DNA from: Dendrobium chrysotoxum
Taxonomy: Eukaryota; Streptophyta; Magnoliopsida; Asparagales; Orchidaceae
DNA length: 64,000 nucleotides
NCBI GenBank assembly: GCA_019925795.1
Contig: CM034306.1
Location: 48,540,758 to 48,604,757, forward strand
Direction of reading: 5' to 3'
Part shown: piece by piece, positions 23,249 through 33,866 of the stretch
Position numbering within the stretch: the stretch's first letter is position 1
How the letters are laid out: the number at the start of each line of letters is the position of its first letter
Made by a program: the position numbers and the translations under genes
The notes under the pieces: generated by a model
The model's database searches: none
What the model was told of the DNA's origin: nothing
What the model saw: only the letters and a program-made list of their open reading frames with translations

Positions 23249-24681
23249 TCGACAGGGGTGTTAAGCCTTTATGAACTAGTCCCGAGGCTAACCAAGAGGG
23301 GAGGTGAATTGGATATTTAAAATAAAAGAAAAATCTTTTTATCTCTTACAGTAGAAATAAAATAAATCAACGATAAAAAGATCAATCAGAGATTTCACCC
23401 AAGCAGTTAATCACAGTAAAATAAAATGCTAAAAATAATCAGAAAGAACACACCAGATTTATAGTGGTTCGGTCCAACCTGACCTACGTCCACTCCCCGG
23501 TGGCACCCTCCAGGTATTGCACTACACCTTTAGTGACTCTCCTTTAGCCCCCACAGCTAGGCGGAGAAGCCCTTACAAAATCACTTCCACCTTTCCCGAT
23601 GCGGTGGAGTAGCCAGGTCCTTTAACACCAAAGAGATCTTCTTCTTCCCAAAACTTTCTTCGAGATGGCCCTTGAATCTAATGGTACTTAGGTGCAAGCT
23701 TGCCGGAGCAACCGTGTGAACCCCCTCACACTCCCTCAAAACTCCCCCTTCCAAGGCTCTTCTCCCTCTCAAACTCCACCCTTTCCTCTCTCCCTTTCAA
23801 GCTCTCTCTTTAAGTTTTCTCCAGAAGAAATGAAGCCTCAATGGCTACCAAAGACACCTATCAAGTGCCTTGTTAAAGCTTAAATAAAGAGCTCCAAAAA
23901 TCCTTCCAAATCAGTTCTGGCGGCAAAGATCATCCAGGACGATCGCAGGATCATTCAGGACGATGTGCTCCAAAAGAAGGCTTCAAAAAACCCTAAAAAC
24001 TCAATTCTGTTGCCCAAAATAGTCCAGGACGATCACAGGATCATCCAGCACGATGTTCAGAATTTGACCTGATAGTCCCATACGATCCCCTGTACGATAT
24101 GTTCAAATTTTCATAGATCATCCAAGATGATTAGAATATTAAATTAAGAAGATTTGATTGACTAATTACAGGAATAATTTAGGCAACATTATCATAGATC
24201 ATCCAGTACGATATGGATCGTCCTGGATGATTAGACCACAAATAGAAACTTACAATCTTGCCTGAATTATTATGGTGGCTAGGGTTTTGAGACCGTAATG
24301 GATCGTCCAGTACGATTAGTTCAATGAACAAATCATCCTGGATGATCATAAATAGTCCAGTACGATTTGTTCAAAAGTTGAATTTCTGATTTTGACTAGA
24401 ACTTACTCCCCCTGAGTATGTGTGTACATGGTCACAAATAAGCATACACCCTTACAGTACTTGACTCAAGAAATAAAAAAGTACATAATTGCAAAATACA
24501 AATATTATCACATCAAAGCCTATTCTACCCATTCTTAAGTCTTGAATCTTTCTTGGATTGATGCATGTTGTTCCTGAAATGTTAGTACACACAAATAAAT
24601 ATATATTTCAAATACTAGGAGATGTGAACCATAATATTTGTTATCATAAAAATAAAAACTCGTGAGTTCGAGTCGCAAAAC
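23249..24681 (-). mobile_element. Sirevirus LTR, old copy
   Basis: Minus-strand LTR. At its inner end the plus strand reads GGCTAACCAAGAGGGGAGGTGAATTGG, as at 59830. It has the same block order as the others: TGGTTCGGTCCAACCTGACC, the GTGACTCTCCTTT/GCGGAGAAGCC block, then a palindrome zone at about 23930-24370, then CCCCCTGAGTATGTGTGTACATGG. Many palindromes have CG changed to CA or TG (for example GATCATCCAGGACGATC). The outer end near 24681 is placed by alignment with the 42549 terminus and lacks a clean TG. It lies against gypsy gag sequence, apparently having inserted into or recombined with it. Confidence 0.85.
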
Positions 24682-25950
24682 CTGTCACCACCTTAGAAGA
24701 TTCCTTGGCCTCTTGAGAAGTTAATGCAAATAATCATGTTGGTGCTGATTTGACTGCTTTACTTGAGGCTTCTCCTTTTATCTTCAAAGCAGGTTAATTG
24801 TATGGTGGCCTAGCACCCCTGTACTGATCTATCTTCTGACTACCTTTAAATTCTTTACCTCCTTGAACATTCTTTGGATAATTTCTCTTAATAAGTCCTA
24901 ATTCTCCACACAGATAACATTTCCCTGAGTTTACCAGACATCTTCATGGATGAGATTTTTCATAATTTGCACAAACTGGTATTGCAGGTAATCTCATAAA
25001 CTATTATTGTTAATTCTATTGGAATTTCTATCTTTTTGACAATCCTCCCATGTGATCACCTTATCTCTTTTTACCATTATTTTCCCATTTTTATTTGACC
25101 ATCTCAATATCATTCTCCAACAACCTAGCACTTTACACCAATTCAAAAAATTCTATTATATGAAGAGGGATTAAAGGTTGCCTCAATGAATCCCTCAAAC
25201 CCTTCAAAAATCTATAATATTTTTCCTTAGAAGTATTGATCAGCTGTGGAGCATATCTTGACAGAGTTGTAAATTCTACTTCATACTGTCTCCTTATTTT
25301 AGATTTATAAAGTTCTTTTGTATTGCTTGTCTTGCTGATGGAGAAACATACCACTATCTGAAGATTTGTTCAAATTCTTCCCAAGTAATTTGATCCTCTT
25401 CTCTTCCTTTAAATTTTTCTAAATGTCATCCCCTCCGCCACCTTTCTTCTTCACCTTCTAACATAAAGATGGCTAAGGATACACGTCGATTCACAAGGCA
25501 TCTCATTCCATTTAAGACCTTCTCTATCCTAATGATCCAGTCTTCAGCACTTCTGACATCAACTCCTCCTTTAAATAATGGAGGTTTTAAACTCTAAAAA
25601 AGCTTTAGATGTTTATCCACTTCTGCACTAATAGGATCACCTGTCTAAGTATTTGTACTATGACCAGGAGGGGTAGGAGTGACTAGTGTAACAATAGGTG
25701 AAACATCAGGTGCTACAGATCCCACTATAGACTACATTCATTCCATCATCTGCATCATCATACTCATCATCTGCATTTGCATTAAGTTCCTTGACATTAC
25801 ATTAGCAGCCTCAACTACTACTAGTGTATGATCTACTCTGGGGGGGTTCACTGCCTCCTACTGGTGCAACATTTTCAGGATCCTTAGAGATCCTAACAGG
25901 CTGAGATGTCTAAGCCTCATCCCTTTCAGGTATTCTTTCAAGTATTTTTT
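24682..25950 (-). pseudogene. Ty3/gypsy gag (capsid and zinc knuckle), decayed
   Basis: Minus-strand fragments of a plant gypsy capsid protein: KPPLFKGGVDVRSAEDWIIR, IEKVLNGMRCLVNRRVSLAI, then EDQITWEEFEQIF, then an open stretch at 25133-25354 with SKEKYYRFLKGLRDSLRQPL (the FxxGLR signature typical of the retrotransposon gag domain), and finally CYLCGELGLIKRNYP, a CCHC knuckle whose histidine is changed. Stops and frame changes are scattered throughout. Gag would package element RNA. The element's own leader and LTR follow on the right, so orientation and order are consistent. The protein is cut at 24682 by the Sirevirus LTR. Confidence 0.85.
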
Positions 25951-26223
25951 CAGCTATTATATCTATAATGCATTACATTAAAAGTTATACATTCATATAA
26001 TCATGTATTTCTATTTAAATGTTATTTTCATATCCCTATATACAAGCCAAATGAAAGTTAAATATGTTTACATACAAACTAGAGTAAGTTAAACTTATTA
26101 CTAACTTAAAAACACTTCACTCCGTTAGGCTCTGTAATAATCCTATCAGATTCATACCTATTCTCTTAGACAATTCACTTTACTTATGCTTCCATAATTA
26201 AATTCTCAGAATCTTAAATTTTT

Positions 26224-26235
26224 GTTATGATACCA
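26224..26235 (-). other. Primer-binding site, initiator-Met tRNA type
   Basis: Minus-strand TGGTATCATAAC, two mismatches from the standard TGGTATCAGAGC. It is four bases inside the LTR end at 26240. Confidence 0.75.
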
Positions 26236-26239
26236 CTTT

Positions 26240-28219
26240 TGTAACATCCCACAGTACCCCTTAACAGTACTGTAAATTATCACTTGCATAAAAACATAAT
26301 TTCTCAGTATTAAACATTTATATACATTTCATTCACTATAAAATTTAAGCTATAAAACTTATAAATTTTAAGAACAGATCATTTACTGAATACACATAAG
26401 AATCTAAACTCCAAGTTACTTCAAATATAAACTTATAGAGCCACTACTTAATCCAAAATAAAAAGCTCACTGAACTATCTACATACCTCAGATGTTGACT
26501 TACATATAGATTTAAAAACTAGCATATAAAATCAAAATACTTGCAACTTAGTCTACTTCAACTTTTTTCTTTCCCTTTCTTGTAACAACAGCTAGTAAGA
26601 AAGATACTAGTGAGCTATGAGGCTTAATAAGCTATATAAATTCAATAACAATTAAAATGTTATATTATAATAATTACAACATTGAAATCATCATTGAATT
26701 AACTTACCATTATTTGTAAGATGTCATGACATCATAATCAACAATAGTCTTTACTTCTTCTAAGTTTACAATGATCATCAATTTTAATCTGTAAAAGGTT
26801 TGACTACACTTTTATAATAATATTCAATGGAGCCCAGGTAAACCTGACATTATCGCCATTGAATTACATGGAGGTTCATTTTGCCTCTTTAGGGGTCCCT
26901 TTTGCCCCACCTTCTATGTTGGTATCATATTCTCTGGGGTTCCTTTTGCCCCACTTACAATGTAGTCTCATATATAGGAACCTTTTTGTCCTAACTACAC
27001 TTATAAGTCATACATTATATATAGCCAAACTTTATATTGAATTCATATTCGCTATGCTTCTCATATACAGAGTTCTTACTTTTCACATCCATTCATAAAA
27101 CTATCCTTGTTATACCATTGGTATAAGAAATAAGTATGCCATAAATTAAGAATAACACTTCATTTTCATACATTTCCAACTAGAAAAATCATTAAATACT
27201 CATTTTTCATTTTACTCTTAATCTTATTCATTCAAATTTGCATGTGATTGATTGTGATATGAAAGATTCAAGATCATCTACTTTAACAATTAGCTTTCTA
27301 AATTATCATAAAAATTAATGTACATGTTTACAATGATAATACATACTCTTTTATTTAAAACTTTACATCACTTACCTTCTTGATGATTTTCCTCCTCAAC
27401 TCTTTCACCTCGCACTTTTCTTCTTTGATAAACTATCTCATATTCACCTCTCTGCATATATATATCTGATGAATCCTCAAATCTTCTTCTTCAATTCTCT
27501 TTATTCCTCGTTTATTTCCCTTGGAGATTCTTCCAAAAAATTCTACTCTTAATAATTGAATTCATTCTTTGTACTGGAATTGTTGAATATCTCCTCTCGG
27601 AATTAGGGTTTACACTTCAACCATTCACAAAGCCAAACAATGCTACAGTCTCGCGGTTAGTGTAGCAAATTTGCTACAGAGATTTCTGCGAACATGCTAC
27701 AGTGATTTGCGTCAGTGTACCAATTCCTGCTACAGGAAAAATTGGCCGAATTCCTTTATGTTGAACACCTGTATGAGCCGAATTTCTCAACAGGAATTTT
27801 GTACTAAATGGATCTTCACAGCAACACTAATTCCTTCACCCCCCCACCCCCCCCAGCATTTCCCCATTCTCTTTTTAAGCCTGTAACTGCTATTCTCATG
27901 TGTCCCTTGGCTGCTTGCAAATTCCAAACAGAGAAAAAATGATGGAGGGCCCACACACACCCATAACTGATTTCCAAAACAATTCTCAACCCTTTGATAT
28001 CTCAACTGTTTTCTGATGTCTCAATAGTAGTTATTATTCATATAATGCATCTTTTCAACAAATTTGAGAATTTATTTAATTTAATAAAACACATTACTTT
28101 AAAAAAATAACTTTTAATATTAATATAATAGGAAGTTAACATTAGACTTAATTTAAATTTTATCTATATTTAAACCAAATTTAACAACAAAATTTTGTAC
28201 CTGAAATTTAGATCTTACA
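26240..28219 (-). mobile_element. Ty3/gypsy 5' LTR (1980 bp)
   Basis: On the minus strand it begins TGTAAGATCTAAATTTCAGG at 28219 and ends GGGATGTTACA at 26240, a TG...CA LTR adjoining a Met-type primer site. The bases at 28220-28224 (taatt) would be one side of the target duplication; the other side is not present. The interior has repeated GCTACAG or TGCTACAGT motifs at about 27640-27735 and a C-run at 27840-27853. The open frames inside it are short and show no domain. Confidence 0.85.
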
Positions 28220-28719
28220 TAATTTTTCCCAAGTTCTTAAAAATTGGGCTGGACCGATTGGTTCTTTCAATTGAATCGGGAACTAGTCGGTCACTGGTTT
28301 GAGCTTTTATCATAACCATATTTGCTTAAAACCATTAGAGATTGGTTTGAATCTACAGTCGAACCGTTCAATCAACGAAACAACAATTTCAAAAATCAGC
28401 CAAATAAAAAAAATTGAGTCACTCGTTTCAGATCCAATGGTCTCAATTTTCTAAATCTAACATATTAAGTTAAGTTAATTGATCCCTAATTATTATTTTC
28501 TTATTTGACCTCGACCCCTATCCCGACTCCATTCCATTCTAGTTCTTTCCGGTCCCTGTCCTCAAAGTTGAAATTAGTTGCTACTCTTAACTCCTCACTG
28601 ACCACTGAAGCATCTTGCCATCTTAGGTGGACTGGTGTTTACACTAATTGATTAGTATGAAATTTCTTTCGGTTATTTATAATGGATCTACTAAACAACC
28701 AACCTGCATCTTCTGCTTA
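28220..28719. other. Unassigned, possible transposon end
   Basis: 28245-28390 contains alternating CCGATTGG, GAATCGGGAACTAGTCGG and GAACCGTTC phrases of a kind often seen in non-coding parts of plant DNA transposons. It may be the leader of the hAT relic that follows. No ends were identified. Confidence 0.3.
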
Positions 28720-29375
28720 TAACGTGCATGAAAAAATTGATAAAACCCCTTGATGGAAAGAACCAATTTAGTTGTTTACATTGTCGGACTGCTTAAAAGG
28801 GTGGAGGGATTAATATGATGAAGCAACACCTAGCAGGTATCAAAGGAAATAATGCTTCATGTAAAAAAAACCCACATGACATCCATTACCAAATACAAAT
28901 GAACTTGAAAGAGATAATAAAGAGGAAACAACAAGCACATAAGGATTTAGAACATAGTGTAGATGTATTTGTAAGTGATTTAATAGAGAGAGAAAAGGGT
29001 TAATCTTCACAGCCAAAATTATAAAGCTCAGATGCGCATCATTGAGGTATTAACAAGTAGAAGAAGATAGATTAGATGAATAACTTCTACATTGAGAATT
29101 AAAACTAGATCTCAACCATCATTGAAGAGTGTTTTGGCGTCTAAGAATGTCATACGCCATGCTAATTTTGCCTTAGCTAGGTTGTTTAATGATAGCTACA
29201 TATCATTCAATGCTTTAAATTCAGCTTTTACATAGAAGGCTATTAATGCCATTGCCTCTATTAGACCAGGTTACAAGTTACCATCATATTATAAATTGTA
29301 AGTGAACCTACTAAGTGATTACAAAGAGGAGTGCAAGCACCTAAAAGATTCATATTAAAAAAAAATATGAAAACA
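28720..29375 (+). pseudogene. hAT-superfamily transposase relic (BED finger and DUF659-like part)
   Basis: Plus-strand pieces in the order of plant hAT transposases. First come LHCRT and KGGGIN leading into MMKQHLAGIKGNNASCKK and NPHDIHYQIQMNLKEI, the second half of a BED zinc finger where the HxxG and C residues are visible. After a gap, frames give ASKNVIRHANFALARLF, NDSYISFNALNSAF, AINAIASIRPGYKLPSYY and LLSDYKEECK, matching the usual block around a Phe-Asn-Ala pair and PGYKxPSYxxL. Stops (TAA before KGGGIN, TAG within the second block) and frame changes show it is dead. The catalytic core further downstream is missing. It would have been a cut-and-paste transposase acting on element ends. 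Confidence 0.8.
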
Positions 29376-30400
29376 CATAGGTTGAACACTAATGACCAAT
29401 GAGTGGATATATGAAAGGAATAAAACATTGACAAATTTTCTTCAAATCTCCGCCACCATCAGTTGTAAGTTAAATATAAGCCGCTTCGAATCTTTGCCAC
29501 ATTTAACTGTAACTTAAAGATAATTAATTTTAAATAATATTTTTATCTTATTTTACTTATATTTACTCTAATGAAGTTTTGGTTATTCCTAACAACTCTC
29601 ATGTGTTTTCTTTATGCTATATATTGATTTTCAATTTCAATTTGTTATTTCGATATAATAGAAATTTTTTATTTTTATTGATTAAGAAAAATTAAGTTAT
29701 ATTTCAATATATTGTTACAAATTCTGAATAATCTTCTGGGTGAAGGATTATATATATATAATATGTGTGTGTAATCTAATTTGAATATGCTTTGCAATAA
29801 GATTGATTTAAATTTGACAATACGCTTTGTAGAAATAACTCAATATCATATTTTCATTTTATTTCTTCAATAAATTAGTATACTTCAATGTCATTTTTTC
29901 TTTATTTTATGGTAATGCAAATAGTAGATAACCAATTTTTTTAAAAGAAAAATATAATTTATACTAACCAAATTTATATATAATTTTTTTTATTTTTCCA
30001 TATTCTTGTAATTTTCACATTAAATTTAAAATATATCTTAATACATCTAATTATGATTAAACTTCACATATTTTTTGTCTTCTTAATTGTTAATTTATTT
30101 AAACTAATAATTTTAATTCAGCATAAAAGTTGTGCCTAAATATCTTTAAAATTAATTAAATTATAATTTTATCTTCTGAATAAAAATATTATACTAACTA
30201 AATGAGAATTATTAAAACTTAATATTGAATTCATTATTTTTTAAAAATATGTAAATAAAATTATATCTTATTGTTTTATGAAATTTAGAGTATTATATCC
30301 TCCCCACCTAATGAAATTGTATCCCCAAGTTTCATTCAAATAAAAAGGAGTATTTATTCTTCATTGCATCTTCGGATTCCAAGTTGCCTCTTAAGCCATA
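29376..30400. other. AT-rich sequence, nothing recognised
   Basis: Long A/T runs and a small TATATATA/TGTGTGTG tract near 29745-29775. No motif or element end seen. Confidence 0.5.
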
Positions 30401-30439
30401 AAATTTCTCTACAAAACTTGATTTATTATACATTTTAAT

Positions 30440-30950
30440 ACCCAAGTTTCCCGAATTTAACCCGATTTGAGCCGAGTCCCATTAGACCACGCTAATCACC
30501 CCCATATGCGTAGGCGCCTCGCCCCGGACTGGACTCGCACACCTGCTCTTGTGCAGGAGATCACACCCGCAATCGCATTGCTCGCCCAGGCCTCACCCTC
30601 ACCCACGAAGCGGCCTCGCCCTTCACCACAGTGGCGCTCGAGCAGTTGCGCGCTGTCCTGTGCACTCTCCTCGTCCCTCACCCTCGCCCCACACACTCGT
30701 CTCGCCCTCGCACACTCGCCTTGCCCTTGCCCGGAGTTAATCACACCCATAGTCGTGCACTCATGTGTTGCCCTGGCTCGCCCCAATCGCACTCACATGG
30801 GTCAGGTCAACCTTGTAACCCGGCAAGTTGGGTCCGGGTTCAATTTTTAGACCCACTATGTAATCGGGTCGGATTCAGGTTAGATCAGTCAAGGGCAAGT
30901 CATTTTCAGGTTGGACCCAAATCCGACCCAAAAATCCATTTTGACACCCC
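30440..30950. other. GC-rich island ending in a hAT-like terminus
   Basis: 30470-30830 is far richer in C and G than anything nearby, with many CpGs and repeated CTCGCCC, CACACTCG and CCCTCACCC words. Its open frames in several phases are due to the composition. On the right it passes into GGGTCGGATTCAGG and ends TTTTGACACCCCTAGG at about 30937-30952; TTGACACCCCTA-like termini are common in plant hAT-type non-autonomous elements. The other terminus was not found. Confidence 0.4.
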
Positions 30951-31214
30951 TAGGTTCAATTTGATTAATATTAATTTATAAATTTAAATTTTAAATCAAA
31001 TCAAATAAATGAAGTTAGACAATACACACACACCAAACCAAATCAGTTGATTTAGATGATTTCATTTCGGTTTTACTTTAAGCAATTTTTTGTAAACACG
31101 TAGATGTTTTATGAAAAGAAAAAATAACTCGATGTGTTTGGTAAAAACGGTTTAATTGAATACTCTTATCAAATAGTTATGAATTCTTTAAATATGTATT
31201 TCATAATTAAGAAT

Positions 31215-32586
31215 ATATATTTCCTACAACAACAACATCAAGCCTTTATCCCACTACGTGAGGTCGGCTACTTAAATCCTTTTTATCCTTTGTGTCTTGT
31301 TAAGAGTCAAATTCTCATTTAAATCTAATAAAAAAAGATCATTTCTAATATTTTCTAACCAAATCCTTTTAGGTCTACCTCTATCATTCTTAACATAGGC
31401 CAAATCTAATGCATTTACTCTCATAACAGGGTCATCAGAAGGTCGATGTTTTACATGACCAAACCATCTAAGCGACTCTCGCTAATCTTATCTGTCATTG
31501 GAACTACTCCAACCTTTTTCTCAAATATACTCATTTCGTATCCCGTCTCTAAGAGTAAGTCCACTCATCCACCTTAGCATCCTCATTTCTGCAACACTTA
31601 ACTTAATATTATATTTCTCTTTTAATGGCCAACATTATGCGTCATAAAGCATTGCAAGTCTCACCACCATCTTATAAAATTTTTCCCTTAAGATTGCGTG
31701 GTACTTTTCTATCACACAACAAACCTGAAGTATTCCTCCACTTCAACCATCCAACTTGAATTTCACTAATAATATCCCCATCTATTTCACCATCACTCTG
31801 AATAATAGACCTAAGATTTCTAAAACGAGTACACTTATTAATGACTTGATAGCTTAAAGTCACAAACCCCCCCACTAGATCTATTACAACTAAAATTACA
31901 CTCAATGTATTCGGTTTTAGATCTACTCAAACAAAAAATTTTAGACTCTAAGGTTGACCTCCAAAATTTGAGTTTACCTTCAACTCCCTCTCTAGTCTTA
32001 TCAACAAGAAGAATATCATCAACAAAAAGCATACACCAAGGTACATCCTCTTACAAATGTCTAGTGAGAACATCCTTGACTAAAGCAAAAAAGATAACGG
32101 CTTAAGGCTGAGCCTTCATATAATCCAACTGAAATACAAAAATATTTGATCAAACCACCTTGTATTTGAATACAGGTAACAGCTCCTGCATACATCTCTA
32201 ATGACTTGAATATAAGCATTATTAACCCCTTTCTTTTCTAGAACTCTCCATAGCACTTCTCTTGGAGCTTTTCATATACTTTCTCTAAATCAATAAATAT
32301 CATAGGTTGATCCTCCTTAGTCTCTCTAAATTTCTCCATCAGCCCCTCAATAAATAAATAGCTTCCATAGTAAACCTACCCGGCATGAATGCAAATTAAT
32401 TTTGAAAAGTATTAGTATCATATCGTAACCTATACTCCATAACTCTCTCCCAAAAGTTTAAATTATGACACATCAACTTAATTCCTCTATAATTCGCACA
32501 ATCTTGTGCACCACCTTTAAAGAATCTATATTTCCAACTGAGAGGAAAAGAACACAAAGCCCAATTGCAATAACGCACGACAAATT
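31215..32586 (-). pseudogene. RTE-clade LINE reverse transcriptase, 3' half
   Basis: Minus-strand RT of an RTE-type LINE, entering from the gap. Fragments in order: GGAQDCANYRGIKLMCHNLN and FWERVMEYRLR, then GRFTMEAIYLLRGLMEKFRE, then MIFIDLEKVYE (the usual IDLEKAYD), the catalytic MLFVDDILLVDKTREGVEGK, then TEYIECNFS, RNLRSIIQSDGEIDGDI and VGWLKWRNTSGLLCDRKVP, then an AEMRMLRWMSG and ESRLRWFGH type tail. Frameshifts and stops (for example YEK in place of YDK, an added glycine-rich insertion before the RxL block) indicate decay. The element ends near 31215 with the CTCACGTAGTGGGATAAAGG motif usual at RTE 3' ends. It copies itself by target-primed reverse transcription. Confidence 0.88.
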
Positions 32587-33086
32587 NNNNNNNNNNNNNN
32601 NNNNNNNNNNNNNNNNNNNNNNNNNNNNNNNNNNNNNNNNNNNNNNNNNNNNNNNNNNNNNNNNNNNNNNNNNNNNNNNNNNNNNNNNNNNNNNNNNNNN
32701 NNNNNNNNNNNNNNNNNNNNNNNNNNNNNNNNNNNNNNNNNNNNNNNNNNNNNNNNNNNNNNNNNNNNNNNNNNNNNNNNNNNNNNNNNNNNNNNNNNNN
32801 NNNNNNNNNNNNNNNNNNNNNNNNNNNNNNNNNNNNNNNNNNNNNNNNNNNNNNNNNNNNNNNNNNNNNNNNNNNNNNNNNNNNNNNNNNNNNNNNNNNN
32901 NNNNNNNNNNNNNNNNNNNNNNNNNNNNNNNNNNNNNNNNNNNNNNNNNNNNNNNNNNNNNNNNNNNNNNNNNNNNNNNNNNNNNNNNNNNNNNNNNNNN
33001 NNNNNNNNNNNNNNNNNNNNNNNNNNNNNNNNNNNNNNNNNNNNNNNNNNNNNNNNNNNNNNNNNNNNNNNNNNNNNNNNNNNNNN
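32587..33086. other. Assembly gap (exactly 500 N)
   Basis: A run of exactly 500 N, which looks like a fixed-size placeholder. The 3' LTR of the Sirevirus to the right lacks about 1.5 kb compared with its 1952-bp partner, so the true missing sequence is probably longer than 500 bp. Confidence 0.98.
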
Positions 33087-33523
33087 TTATCGTACAGTAC
33101 GATATGGATCGTACAGTACGATAAGTTTATAAACTTAATCATTCAAAAATTAGCCGTTAGCCTGAGTATTTTTAATTAATCGTACAGTACGATCTAAGGT
33201 CGTACAGTACGATGTGCTAAAAAAAATTTATCATTTAAAAAAAAATTCTCCCCCTGTGTGTGTGCATGGTTGCTCCTTTCACATGCATGCTTCTGTGGCA
33301 GACTCAAAAAATAAAAATAAAGAAAATAAAAATTACAGACTCTTCAACATCCTATTCTACCCGGTTTGAGTCTCAGCAATCTTTAGCAGTGTGCATCTGA
33401 CCTGAAATGTTAGTGCTCATATACAAAGATTTAACATTTGTAATCTAACGGAAGTCTATATTTACTTAGTAAATATTAGTTGTCACCATCAAAATTAAGT
33501 GCTCGGGATCCTGGATTTCAACA
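33087..33523 (-). mobile_element. 3' LTR of the 33-42 kb Sirevirus (partial)
   Basis: On the minus strand it begins TGTTGAAATCCAGG at 33523, directly after the PPT, and is cut by the gap. It matches 42113-42549 closely. One difference is informative: 33180-33213 has two palindromes separated by CTAAG, whereas the 5' LTR has a single fused version at about 42221-42240. Confidence 0.93.
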
Positions 33524-33538
33524 ATCTCCCCCTTTTTG
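33524..33538 (-). other. Polypurine tract (PPT)
   Basis: Minus-strand CAAAAAGGGGGAGAT immediately before the LTR start TGTTGAAATCC, where plus-strand DNA synthesis would be primed. Two similar purine tracts lie upstream on the minus strand, at about 33587-33595 and 33777-33790 (AAAAGGGGGAGAC). Confidence 0.9.
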
Positions 33539-33866
33539 ATGGTGTAAATAATATTTTCTGATGGACAGATGTTCTGACTTCTTTAGCTCCCCCTCAGAAA
33601 GTAGCTTATTAATTTTCAAATAGGAGGAGAAGAAACTTTTTTTTATTTTTTTTTTTTATTTATTATAACATAAATAAAACAATAAGATAGAGAGAAAAAA
33701 ACAAATGTACTGAGAACATAAACAACCAATAGCATTTAATAGTAAGCAAAAATATAATACAGAACACACAGAAAAGTCTCCCCCTTTTGACAACACCAAA
33801 AGGGGAAAAAAAAAGAAAAAAACAGTACATGATAACAAAACAGAAAACAGAAACATCTACAATAAC

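Noticed and set aside
27671..28005. Small ORFs on both strands
   Set aside because: They lie inside the gypsy LTR and overlap each other without a domain.
30467..30981. Overlapping ORFs in several frames
   Set aside because: High GC content removes stops in all phases; no recognisable domain.
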